From the NCBI GenBank assembly GCA_001599815.1, contig BCIA01000003.1:4898001-4962000 (forward strand): a DNA stretch of 64,000 bases, written 5' to 3'. The notes under the pieces are model-generated. The model was not told where the DNA came from. It saw only the letters and a list, made by a program, of their open reading frames with translations, and did no database searches. The translations under genes were made by a program, and so were the position numbers. Shown one piece after another: positions 10,976 through 20,193 of this stretch; the stretch's first letter is position 1; every line of letters starts with the position of its first letter. The DNA comes from Furcasterigmium furcatum. Its lineage: Eukaryota > Ascomycota > Sordariomycetes > Glomerellales > Plectosphaerellaceae.

Positions 10976-12097
10976 GTCTTTCACGGGAGCTGGAAACTTG
11001 GTTAGTAGTAAAAAGAGTGAACTAAAAGGAGTGACATCGCCGCAAGGGCGGCTGATTGTTGGTTACGGCGGGCTGAGTTGTCGGCGGTGAAGCATCACAG
11101 GTCTATGGTTGTGGGAGAAGGACGGCGGTGCCCAGTCGGAAGTGACCAGAGTATTTGAGCCGGGACGGGCGGTAAACAAGCAGAGGCATGAGGGCCTCCG
11201 ACCTTGCTGGGCGGTCTGCCGACCTGACAGGTTCAGTTGCTTCGTGAGTCTCAGTCCAATGTCCGGTTGGAATGTGTTGCCGCAGGCAGCGCGGGGACCA
11301 CATTCCAGCCACGGTGCCAATACATCATGGCAGCAGGCAGCTCCAGGCTTTGGATGATCAATGACGATTGGGATGAGATTGTCAGAGAGCGAAGAGAGAT
11401 CGCTGGAGCCAGCCGGCTGCTCGTCAAGATGGCTCACGTGAGGCCCGAAGTCGTGAGGTTGGAGGATGGGAGACGCTTCCACGCCACGGACGATCATGGC
11501 CAGGATACTAAAAGAGTCAGCCCTTCAGCCCCGAGTATGATTCAGCCAGAAGGCTTGGCTCCCGGGAGACCGTCTCAAGTGGCCGTGGCGGCTCCATGTG
11601 ATAGACGGAAAGACAGACAGAACGTCGGTCAGTCTTCTGGATGCCCCTGAGAACAGGTTCAAGCTGAGCCCAGCGCGCTTCCGCTGCACGAGATTCATAA
11701 ATATTTTCGCGCCCGCCCCAGCTACTCTCAGCCAAGATTTTTGACAAGAGAATGAATGGTTGCGAGGGTTCTCAGGTCTGCTCCATCTCAGGGGCTGTCG
11801 ATTCCAAGGATACAGTCTACTGGAGCTGGAGCCCCTGGGTGGAGTCCAATGGGCAAGTTCAAGTCGCGACGGGAGACAAGGCAGCACCTCGTGCACGGAC
11901 CTGACCCACGTGACCTCGAATTCGAGAGCGCAGCCGCCTCCAAAAATTGGCGACGAGCTTGAGCTTCAACTGCGGCAGCCTCGAACACACGACCAGACGT
12001 CCACCACAGCTCCCACTTCGACAATCAGCGCTCCCACGGACCGTCCCACGTCGCCACTCTACCCCGAAGCGACCGTCATCCTTTCGCGACCGCCATC
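10976..12097. promoter_or_regulatory. Divergent intergenic region, membrane-protein gene / SmD3
   Basis: A 1.1 kb divergent promoter region with no supportable gene. It holds two CACGTG E-boxes: CACGTGAGG near 11434 and CACGTGACC at 11907-11915, the latter about 190 bases ahead of the SmD3 ATG. Bases around 11690-11715 are A/T-rich (CATAAATATTTT). Confidence 0.5.
11907..11915 (+). promoter_or_regulatory. E-box CACGTGACC upstream of SmD3
   Basis: CACGTGACC about 190 bases ahead of the SmD3 start codon. The same nine bases occur ahead of the RecQ gene (29619-29627). CACGTG is the core bound by bHLH factors such as Cbf1; use here is inferred. Confidence 0.35.
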
Positions 12098-12539
12098 ATG
12101 ACCTCCACAATCGGCATCCCCATCAAGCTCCTCAACGAGGCTCAGGGCCACATCGTGACCCTCGAGATCACCTCCGGCCAGACATACCGCGGCAAGCTGC
12201 TCGAAGGTACGCACGCGACAACCCCCCGGCTCCCCAGCCGCAGAGCACCTCTGCAGGCGCAATCTCTAGAAACGTTCCAGCTAACTTACCCCTCCAACAG
12301 CCGAAGACAATATGAACGTCCAGCTCAAGGACATCACCGTCACCGCCCGCGACGGCCGCGTCTCCCACCTCGACCAGGTCTACATCCGCGGCTCCCACGT
12401 GCGCTTCTTCATCGTCCCCGACATGCTGCGCAACGCGCCCATGTTCCGCAGCCGGAACGTCAGGGGCCGCGGTGTCGGTCTCGCCCGCGGCAGGGCCACA
12501 GTCAGCAGGGCGCGGGCCGGCGGCCGCGGCGGCAGGTAG
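12098..12539 (+). CDS. SMD3: Small nuclear ribonucleoprotein SmD3
   Basis: Exons 12098..12206 and 12301..12539 encode 115 residues, the usual size for SmD3. The Sm1 motif ([19 protein letters not shown]) ends at the intron. The Sm2 motif ([23 protein letters not shown]) carries the IRG signature and lies in exon 2. The tail is rich in RG ([10 protein letters not shown] ... GGRGGR), the kind of sequence that is arginine-methylated in human SmD1 and SmD3. SmD3 pairs with SmB in the heptameric Sm ring on U1, U2, U4 and U5 snRNAs and acts in pre-mRNA splicing. Its 94-nt intron is longer than most in the window. A pICln homologue, a chaperone of Sm proteins in other eukaryotes, lies at 44988-45959. 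Confidence 0.95.
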
Positions 12540-13047
12540 AGCGGGAACCGCCACGGCAGCGAATCTACGTCAGGGGGGTAAGGGCGCTGAGGCGCGCGCT
12601 TCCAGCCGGATACAGCGATCGGGCCGGCCGGGGGGGAACGGCCCACGGCGGCGCCATGTGTTTGCGAATTTTTGCTACTGGGCTTTGGGAATGGCGTTCC
12701 GGACAAGAGAAAATCCAGAGTAGAAAGAGGAGATCGATCGGGCCGAGAGGGTTGCGCGGGCTCGTGGGTGGTTGATACCAATGTCGTTGGGAGGAGGGGC
12801 CATGACGCCGACAGGACCACGAATTCCGCCCGGAGCAGGCCGAATGACGTGGGAGGAGGGGGGCCTATCAGCACCGAAAGTAGAGAGGTGCTTCATCAGA
12901 GCATACGGCACAAATCAATGGCATCGATTCAAAAGGCAATTCATATGCCGGTTTATCTGGTGTCTGGTCTGGTATCTATCGTCGAGCGGCCGAGGGCGCT
13001 CGGGGGGATTGTACAGAAGTAATGTTATACAAGGGTTTCCGCGACCC
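12540..13047. other. Intergenic between convergent SmD3 and Mmc1 genes
   Basis: Convergent 3' ends of two genes. Nothing else recognised. Confidence 0.5.
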
Positions 13048-14970
13048 CTACTTGAGTCTAGCCAGCGCATCGTTCGCCTTGCCGATCAAGTCCTTCGCCT
13101 TCTCCCGCGCCAGGACATCCTCCGGGTCCTCCAGCGGGCTGTGGACCTTGCCGTCGAGCACGTCGGCCACGCTAGTCTCGGCGCCTCGCACCGCCTTGCG
13201 GCCCTCCTCGCGGACGTCGCCCTCCCAGAAGTCCCGCGCCGTGTCCCACTTCTTCTGCATGCGCCGCATGGTCCACACGATACCAAGGGCCCCGACGGCA
13301 CCGGCCTCGTAGAGGGTCGTGGCGGGAGAGGAGAGGTACAGCAGGGCAGACAGCGAGGTCGCGAGGAAGGAGCCGCTCGAGGCCTGGAGGACGAGCTTCT
13401 GCGCCAGCGCCTGGAGCGCGGGGACAGTCTCGGTGTGCAGGTAGCGCCGGGTGAAGGCGATGTGGGTGGGCCACTTGCTCACAGGCGCGATGGGCTCAGG
13501 GGCGCTGGGCTTCTTCTTCTCGCCTTGCAGTCCGGGTTCGTGGACGGGCTGCGCATATGTCGGTGCCGCTTCGTTGCCCGCCTCATTCGCTTCCTGGATC
13601 CGCCCCGCGAGGAAAACCAGCTCCCGCTCTGCACTCGGGAGGAACCGATGGCTGAGGATCTCGTTCGTCAGCATGCCGACATCGTCGACGCGCCAGAAGA
13701 GCTTCCACCATCCCAGCTTGCGCCATCGCTTCCCGGTAAAAGCGAGGTCCAGCTCTTGCTGAAGCTCCTCGTGGGCTGCTTGCGACCACTCCGCGAGGCC
13801 TTTGTTCAAGACGTGGGTTCCTCCAGGGGCAACCTCGGAGGAGAACGCCTTTCCGAGAAGGCGGCCTTCCTCAGACTGAACAGCCGCCGAGCTGGCCTGG
13901 AGCAGGGACGCGACGAGCTGTCGCAGAGCAGGTTTCGTTGTTGAATCCTCGGTCTTGACGCCAGTCTTGAGCCAGGATTGCACGGCCGGGAGGTTGCTCT
14001 TGTTGATCAGGCGCTGGTACTGCATGGCGTTGTTCAGGCTTTCGCGGAAGACCTTGATGCCCTCTGATGCCGCCGCGATATCAACAGGCTGGAACGTGAC
14101 ATCCGGGTCTGTCTGCCATTGTCCGGGGAGGTCCACCACAGTCAGCACGGTGTCCCTGTCCTGGAGGATCGGCAGGGAGGAGACCGCTGCTGCCCCCATG
14201 ATGCCATGAGATACGACCAGTGCCTTGTGAACCGGCGTGGTGATGGCATTGTAGCGTCCCGTGTTGGAGGGAATGTCGACTGTGGGAACTAGGAGGGTCT
14301 CCTCGGTGTCGACAACAGCCTTTTCCCCCGTGGCGTCACTAGCAAAGGGGCTGACCTCCGTCAATAGCAGCTCGAGGTGCAGATCATTAAGCCCTGGGCA
14401 AGATATTTCCAGCTCATGGAGCAGATTCGTCTTGGATATCCGGAGTGTGCCGTCGTCCTCTTGCGCTCGAGGCTGTCGCACCCTTACGACGAGCGGGTGG
14501 CGCGGGTCGTGTTCCTCCAGCTGCCTCTCCCACTCCGCCTCGCTGCCCAGGGCGTCTGCCAGAAGCACGCGCAGTAGATCCTTGGCCGTCTTGCCGGAGT
14601 CGGTCCCGTTCACGAGGCCCAGGATGGCGACGCGGATCGACTCTTCGCCGGGGGCCTGGCGAAGGCCTTGCAGGGCCAATTGGAGTCGCGAGAGGTTCAC
14701 GTAGCCGGGCGCTGTCTTCTGGAGCTCCAGGAGGGTCTCGACGAGTTCCGAGCGGGGGTCTGAAGGCGCCTTCGGGGCGGATGTTGTTGTCGACTGGAAT
14801 CGTCTCGGGTGCGAGGATTTCCGAGTCCGGGAAGCGCCGGGAGCTCTTGGGCGAACCTGCGAAAGAGAGCAGAGCAGGCACACGGGTGCATAGATGCCGG
14901 TGGAAGCCTGCGGCCTCGGTGCTAGGACCGAGCGGCTCGTTAGAGGCCGCAAGGGTATCCGTGGCGGCAT
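13048..14970 (-). CDS. Mmc1-like mitochondrial dynamin-related protein
   Basis: One exon of 640 residues. The ATG at 14970 was chosen because the frame upstream has only a TTG, and because MPPRIPLRPLTSRS begins an arginine-rich, acid-free mitochondrial presequence. It lacks a canonical GTPase P-loop. LGLVNGTDSGKT at residues 117-128 keeps GKT but has Asn where the first Gly of GxxxxGK(S/T) should be. The C-terminal third has a hydrophobic pair (ATSLSALLYLSS and AVGALGIVWTM) followed by a helical tail. This matches what I know of fungal Mmc1, a distant relative of bacterial dynamin-like proteins that faces the matrix on the inner mitochondrial membrane and affects cristae. The assignment rests on recognising the overall pattern, so moderate confidence. 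It is divergent from Ubc7, 299 bases away. Confidence 0.7.
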   Translation of the reverse strand: MPPRIPLRPLTSRSVLAPRPQASTGIYAPVCLLCSLSQVRPRAPGASRTRKSSHPRRFQSTTTSAPKAPSDPRSELVETLLELQKTAPGYVNLSRLQLALQGLRQAPGEESIRVAILGLVNGTDSGKTAKDLLRVLLADALGSEAEWERQLEEHDPRHPLVVRVRQPRAQEDDGTLRISKTNLLHELEISCPGLNDLHLELLLTEVSPFASDATGEKAVVDTEETLLVPTVDIPSNTGRYNAITTPVHKALVVSHGIMGAAAVSSLPILQDRDTVLTVVDLPGQWQTDPDVTFQPVDIAAASEGIKVFRESLNNAMQYQRLINKSNLPAVQSWLKTGVKTEDSTTKPALRQLVASLLQASSAAVQSEEGRLLGKAFSSEVAPGGTHVLNKGLAEWSQAAHEELQQELDLAFTGKRWRKLGWWKLFWRVDDVGMLTNEILSHRFLPSAERELVFLAGRIQEANEAGNEAAPTYAQPVHEPGLQGEKKKPSAPEPIAPVSKWPTHIAFTRRYLHTETVPALQALAQKLVLQASSGSFLATSLSALLYLSSPATTLYEAGAVGALGIVWTMRRMQKKWDTARDFWEGDVREEGRKAVRGAETSVADVLDGKVHSPLEDPEDVLAREKAKDLIGKANDALARLK

Positions 14971-15269
14971 GTTGAGCGTCTGGGTCGAAGGTTGGATGAT
15001 GCAGTTTGAACGTTCAGGAATGGACGCCAAAGCTCCCTAAAAGTTGTGGTTGGACGCTGAGCTTCAGGGGAGCTCGGACCCGCTCCCTGCCGGCGCTCGG
15101 AGGAAATTCGGCTGAAATCCCCCACCTTCCATCCTCCGCCCCTCGGTCAATCGTGGGGCTCCACTTGTCTGTCATCCCACCGACACTCCGCCGATCAGTG
15201 AACTTGAACCTTCACAAACCCCCTACATATTTTCATCTTCCTCCTCGGCCACTCTCTAATCGTCCAACC
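14971..15269. promoter_or_regulatory. Divergent promoter Mmc1 / Ubc7
   Basis: The 299 bases between two divergent start codons must hold both promoters. No clear TATA box or named element. Confidence 0.4.
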
Positions 15270-15826
15270 ATGGCTCAGAGCACCGCCCACCGCCGTCTCC
15301 TCCAGGAGTACCGCGCCCTGACCAACAACCCGCCCGACGGCATCACCGCCGGCCCCGTCTCGGAGGATGACCTCCTGCACTGGGAGGCCCTGATCCAGGG
15401 ACCCGAGGGAACCCCCTTCGAAGGCGGCGTCTTCCCCGCCGAGCTCAAGTTCCCCAAGGACTACCCCCTCGCGCCGCCCACCATGAAGTTCCTCGCCGAC
15501 ATCTGGCACCCCAACGGTAAGCACCTCCCCAGCAACCGCATCCGCGGCTGTCCTGCTCACACTACTCCCCAGTCTACCCCTCCGGCCTCGTCTGCATCTC
15601 CATCCTCCACCCTCCCGGCGACGACCCCAACCACTACGAGCACGCCTCCGAGCGCTGGAGCCCCATCCAGTCCGTCGAGAAGATCCTCATCTCCGTCATG
15701 AGCATGCTCGCGGAGCCCAACGACGAGAGCCCCGCCAACGTCGAGGCCGCCAAGATGTGGCGCGAGCGGAGGACCGAGTACGAGAAGAAGGTCCGCGACG
15801 GCGTGCGCCAGATGCTCGGCCTGTAG
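15270..15826 (+). CDS. UBC7: Ubiquitin-conjugating enzyme E2, Ubc7 type
   Basis: Exons 15270..15516 and 15573..15826 encode 166 residues, matching Ubc7/UBE2G2 (about 165). The UBC fold is complete: [22 protein letters not shown], then the intron, then [22 protein letters not shown] with the active-site Cys in GLVCISIL. The acidic insertion [14 protein letters not shown] just after the catalytic Cys is the hallmark of the Ubc7/Cdc34 subgroup. By family knowledge Ubc7 serves ER-associated degradation, anchored by Cue1 and working with the Hrd1 and Doa10 ligases. The 56-nt intron sits just before the catalytic loop. Distinguished from Cdc34 by the lack of a long acidic tail. Confidence 0.93.
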
Positions 15827-16044
15827 ACGGCGACAAAAAGACGATAAGATACTTTCGACCAAAGGGGTGTTCCGGGCGGGATCATGGCATTAGCATGGAG
15901 TTTTTGGGAAATTTTAGGGAAATCAAGGCACTTTCTATGAAGACCTCTCTCGTTTCTTGGCATCTATGCTGGCCCTCCTGGCTCTCGTCTCTATGTGCAG
16001 TGTGATGACGCTCCCGTTGCCGTGTTCGGCAGCAGATGGCGCGC
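15827..16044. other. Convergent 3' intergenic region
   Basis: Convergent 3' ends of Ubc7 and the auxilin-like gene. Nothing further seen. Confidence 0.4.
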
Positions 16045-18834
16045 TTACATCCCGTTCTCCGCCTTGAACTTGTCCCAGCTCTCGTTCAGCGTGGCGAACA
16101 CCGTCCCGGCGATGAGCCTCACCTCGGTGTTGGCGTCCTGCGGCAGCTGTGCAAAAGGTTAGCCGGGCTCGATGATTCCAAACTCAAACACACGTACCTT
16201 GTCGGGGTGGGTCTTGGCAATGGCCTTCATGTACACGATCTTGACCTTGTTCGCCATGACAAGCTCGTGCAGGCCGACCTTCTTCCACCCGCTGCCCTCC
16301 CACAGCACCGAGTCGAGGCTGCCGAGCAGCGCGCGCAGGTTGTCCCTCTTCCCGTCGCGCCACGTGGCGATCCGGGCATCGACCTTCTCCGAGAGCGCGA
16401 ACTTCTCGTCGTCCTCGGCCGCCGCGGCCTGGTTCTGCTTGCGGAGCCGCTCGACGGCCTCGGAGCTGCCCTTTGCCGACGCGGCGGTTGTCGGGGGCGG
16501 ACGGGCGGCGCGCCGGGCGGGCGGGGCCGTGCTGGCCTTGGGCTTCGCGGGCTTCGGGGCGAGGGCGTTCTGGCACCGCTGGCGGCCGGCGATGGCGGAC
16601 GACCCGCCCACGCCGCCCTGGACGGCGGTCTGCCACACGGCGCCGGCGTCTGCCCAGCGCTCCATCTGCTCCAGGGCCTCGGCCTTGCGGCTGAGGGCTT
16701 TGCCGTACAGGTCCTGCATGTCGCGCTGCTCCTCGGCGCCCGTGTCGCCGAGGACGGTGACCTTCTCGCCTTGGCCGCCGGACGGGCCGATGATCTTCAG
16801 AGCCGCCTCGGAATCCTCGACGGCTTTCTTAGGCTCGCCATTCTTGAGGGAGGTGAGGGCACGGTTGGTCAGGATGACGATAACGAGCGGGTGAGTATCC
16901 GGGATGCCAGAGAGGGAGCTCGAGTAGGATGCGTGAGCAGCGGCATAGTCGCCTCGTTTGAAATGCTGCGTGCCGGCCAGGCGGTGCTTGGCAGATTGCT
17001 GCACCGCTGCGGAGGAGACAGGGGGCACCTGTCGAGTTGGTCGCGGCGCGGGCCTTGGTGCCGGTTCAGGAGTCGGGCGTTTGGAGGCTTGCTGTGGCCG
17101 GGCTTGCGGGGCCGGGCGCTCTGGCAGAGACGACTGAGGCTTAGGAGCCTCCGTGTTGAATAGGAGATCGGGCTCCTCTTGCTGCGGAGGCGGCTGCTGG
17201 GGCTGAGGTGGAGGCTTCCTGCGCCGGTTGGGGCTCACGTATGTTGCGACATCTTCCTCGGCAGCCAGTTTGCTGGCCCGCGTTCGAGAGTCGGGTATCA
17301 CTGGGGCAGCAGCCTGCTGCCACCTGGGTGCAGGCGTGCTCCGTCCAGACGATGTTCCTGACGAGGTGCCGGCAGGTCCCCTTGAGGACTGTCTTTGCGG
17401 CTCGGGTCTCGATTGCTGGGCAGCCTTGGGCGTTGCTCTCCGTTCCGGTCTGCGGCCGGAGTCGAGCATCATCGCCTCATCCGTGGCATCCCTTTCCTGG
17501 GCCGACTCCCTGAAATCGTGGTTCTGCCCACTGTGGGCCGAGCGCATCCACTTGGGCTGGCTTGGATCGCCCTCCTGGTTGAATTCGGCATATGCCTGTG
17601 CGACCTGCTTCTTGCTGGTCTTCCAAAGAGAGTTGGCCGTTTTGAAGATGCTGTTGCCCATGGCGGATGCGGTCCGGGAGAAGTCATCCCCCGAGGCGGG
17701 TGACCTGTTGTCCGTCCGTCGCGATGCGCCTGAGCGGCTGCCATCTCGCCCACCGATGGGCCTCGATGGCGATGGCTCCCTCCCTTGTGCCTTGGCCTTG
17801 GCCCTCCTATGTGCATCGTCCAGGAGCCAGTTCGCGGCGGCCTGGACGTTGAGCCCCACGCCACTCTCCGTCAGGCCTCGCCTGGCGTCCTCTTCGGAGA
17901 AACCATAGTCTGTGAGCTGCTCCACTGCCTTGTCAAATTCGTCCATTTGGCCACCTCGCCTTCGAGGGGGCTGCGGCGGAGCCTCGTCTTCAGAGTCGGA
18001 GCTGGAGTCGGGGGCTTCGATGGGCTTCCCAGGTTCCGGCGCACGAGGTTGCGGGGTTGGCTGCTTCTTTCGGACTTCTTCTACTGGCCTCCCGAGATCG
18101 CCCAGGAAGTCGTCATCATCAGCGGAAACCACTGGGGTCGGCGCCTTTGCCGGCGCCTTCCCCTTCATCTGGTTCAACCCGAACGGATCGTCGTCGTCAT
18201 CTGGGAAGCCGCCCCCGTTATTCGAAGGCTGCGAGCCCCCCCAGGAGGTCGGGTTGGTCAAGTCGAGACCCGGCGCGTTGACGGGCGTGGGCTTGTTCTC
18301 GGGCGGCGGCGGGTAGTGACTGGCATTGTCGACCTTGGTATCGGCATTGAAGGCAGCAAAGAGGTCGTCGTCGTCGGTGGGCTTCTTGCCGGCGCTGGGA
18401 GCGGGGGATCGAGTCGGCGGGGGGATCGCGGGCGAGGCGGTGCGTGACGCCGCTCCAGAGCCCAGAGCATCCCAGTACTGCCCGTTCCCAAACTGCGCCG
18501 CCGTGTTCTTCCTCTGCTCCTCGGCCTTCTTCCGCTTCTCGGCCTCCAGCCGCTCCTGCTGCTCGCGCAGGCTCAGGTTCGCATTGGACTTGGCGGGCCC
18601 GAAGTTGAGCAGGTTGCTGAAGCTGTCGGCGGTGGGAGCTGCAGGCTTGGCCACCGGGGGCGTCGGAGCCTTCTGCTGAGCTTGAAGGGGCGTGTTGCGC
18701 CCAGAGGGGAAGGGCGAGGGCGTTTGCGATTGCTGCATCGATCCGTAGTAGTTGGCGCCAGAAGGAATGGATGGCGCTTTCGAGGCTGGCTTGTTGGCCG
18801 ATGCCGACCATTCCAGCCCCGACAAGTCGTCCAT
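16045..18834 (-). CDS. Auxilin/Swa2-like protein: UBA, TPR and J domain
   Basis: Two minus-strand exons, 16198..18834 and 16045..16146, encode 912 residues. The first 280 residues are disordered, with DPF-like and WxxL-like short motifs of the clathrin/AP-2 binding type. A UBA domain follows near residues 292-345 (FDKAVEQLTDYGFSEEDAR ... AANWLLDDA). A long P/Q/R-rich linker comes next, then TPR helices near 605-695 (GTQHFKRGDYAAAHASYSSSL). The C-terminal J domain has the HPDK motif at the end of exon 1 and LPQDANTEVRLIAGTVF after the intron. UBA-TPR-J is the order of yeast Swa2 and fission-yeast Ucp7, which recruit Hsp70 to strip clathrin coats. The 51-nt intron (GTACGT ... GCACAG) directly follows HPDK; without it the J domain is truncated. 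Confidence 0.9.
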
Positions 18835-19450
18835 GGTGAGTGGTGTTCGTATGTTCGCGCTAAAGGAAAGTCATCGAGGTCGTGAGGTCGTTCGGAGAGG
18901 TGGCAGCTTGATGGAGGTTGCGTCAATGCGGTCGAAAGCGGCCGACTTGGGCGGGTCGGGTCGCCGAAACGGCCACAGGTCTCGTGGGGTGTGGCTGGGG
19001 TGTGGCGGTGAGTCGGCGGGATGGATGAGGTGGAGCTGTGGATCTCCACGTCAGGACTCTTCAACCTCACTTACATTGACTGTCAGCATGACAACTCGGA
19101 AGATCCATGGATCCAACTTGATAAATACTTGCATGAGATAGGTTTAAAAAATAATTACATTCAAGTACACCAAATAACCTTAAATTTCAAGTCTTCGCTC
19201 ACAGGTTGAGTGCAGGGCTGGACAGCACCATCATAGGGCAGGGGGGAGGAACGTGTCAAGATTGATAGATATATATTGCAGGCCGGGGATAGTGACAGTC
19301 CATTTTTTCAATCAAGAGCTAAGTAAATGTGGACCACTGCGTGTTCTCTGTGATCTGCCAAGAATACTCCATTCTGTTTTCAGCTTCTTTGAGCTGCCAT
19401 TTGTCGGTCTTCTCGCGCCATGCCCGAGGAGGAAGATGGATGTGACTGTC
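18835..19450. other. Intergenic, auxilin promoter and AT-rich patch
   Basis: Contains the upstream region of the auxilin gene and an A/T-rich stretch at about 19110-19200 that stands out from the GC-rich surroundings. Possibly the 3' flank of the CVNH gene. No gene seen. Confidence 0.4.
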
Positions 19451-20090
19451 TTAGTCAAGCGTGAGAACGCCGTTGCGGTTCGTGATGTGATTTGCTAAGG
19501 ACAGGGTGAGATTCCAGCACAATTGCGTTTCTTTCCCTAGATGGATGGATCCTGTACTTACCGAGGTTGAATTGTTGGAATATCCACCCCCCTCTTCCGT
19601 TTCCACACTCAGCTCTCATCCAGTTTTTATTGTTCTCTATTTCGACGTTTCTGCAAGAGGCGGAGAAACCTCCGCTGGTACAGACTTAGCTATTATACTG
19701 ATACCGACTTCCAGGGCAGGACAAAGGACGTTATTGATGGTGCACTCACGAATTCCAGATCAAATATCCATCTCTGTTGCCCAGGCGGTGGTCGAGGTTG
19801 ACAGTCGACCGCGGCCAACCGCCTCTCCCATCACCGCAGCTGCATGAATACAACGGGGGTCTCCTGTTTGGGCCATTGTTCTGGTCTACGAACCAGCAGT
19901 TGTAGCAGGTGGCAATGAAACCACCCAAGAGGTGCACCTCGCCCGCCCTGTTTGCCGCCAAGTCGGCTGTACGGTTGACGGATACCTCCCTCTCGGAGAC
20001 AACCAACTCCGTGGGCTCGCTGACCGGCGCGGTCTGGCCGAGGGAGACCAAGGCGAGAAGAGAAAGAAGGGGGAGTCGTGAGAGCTGCAT
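19451..20090 (-). CDS. Secreted cyanovirin-N (CVNH) domain protein
   Basis: Three minus-strand exons, 19750..20090, 19562..19650 and 19451..19494, encode 157 residues. Read without splicing, the frame stops after residue 114 in the middle of the fold. Residues 1 to about 20 are a signal peptide (LPLLSLLALVSLGQTA). An extension of about 45 residues follows, with one NRT glycosylation site. The CVNH body is two tandem half-repeats: LYSCSCGDGRGGW ... NLDHRLGNRDGYLIW, then WMRAECGNGRGGW ... NLANHITNRNGVLTLD. Each has the C-x-G-x-GRGGW turn and the LxNxxGxL end typical of CVNH. CVNH proteins are sugar-binding lectins, often mannose-specific; the ligand here is unknown. Introns of 99 and 67 nt end TTGCAG and CCTTAG, and phases 2 and 1 match. 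The extra Cys pair CYNC before the first repeat is unusual. A TATA box lies at 20186-20193. Confidence 0.82.
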
Positions 20091-20185
20091 TTTGAGTATG
20101 TTTGAGTATGTTTGAAATGGGAGGTTGGATGTGACTGCTGTTGGGACAAAAGCAAAGATGGAGTGACGAGCCCGGGAATCAGTGT

Positions 20186-20193
20186 CTTATATA
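20186..20193 (-). promoter_or_regulatory. Probable TATA box of CVNH gene
   Basis: TATATAAG on the minus strand, about 96 bases upstream of the ATG at 20090. Confidence 0.55.

Noticed and set aside
14971..15030. 20-residue extension of Mmc1 (ASIPERSNC ...)
   Set aside because: No ATG, only TTG; the presequence begins properly at 14970.
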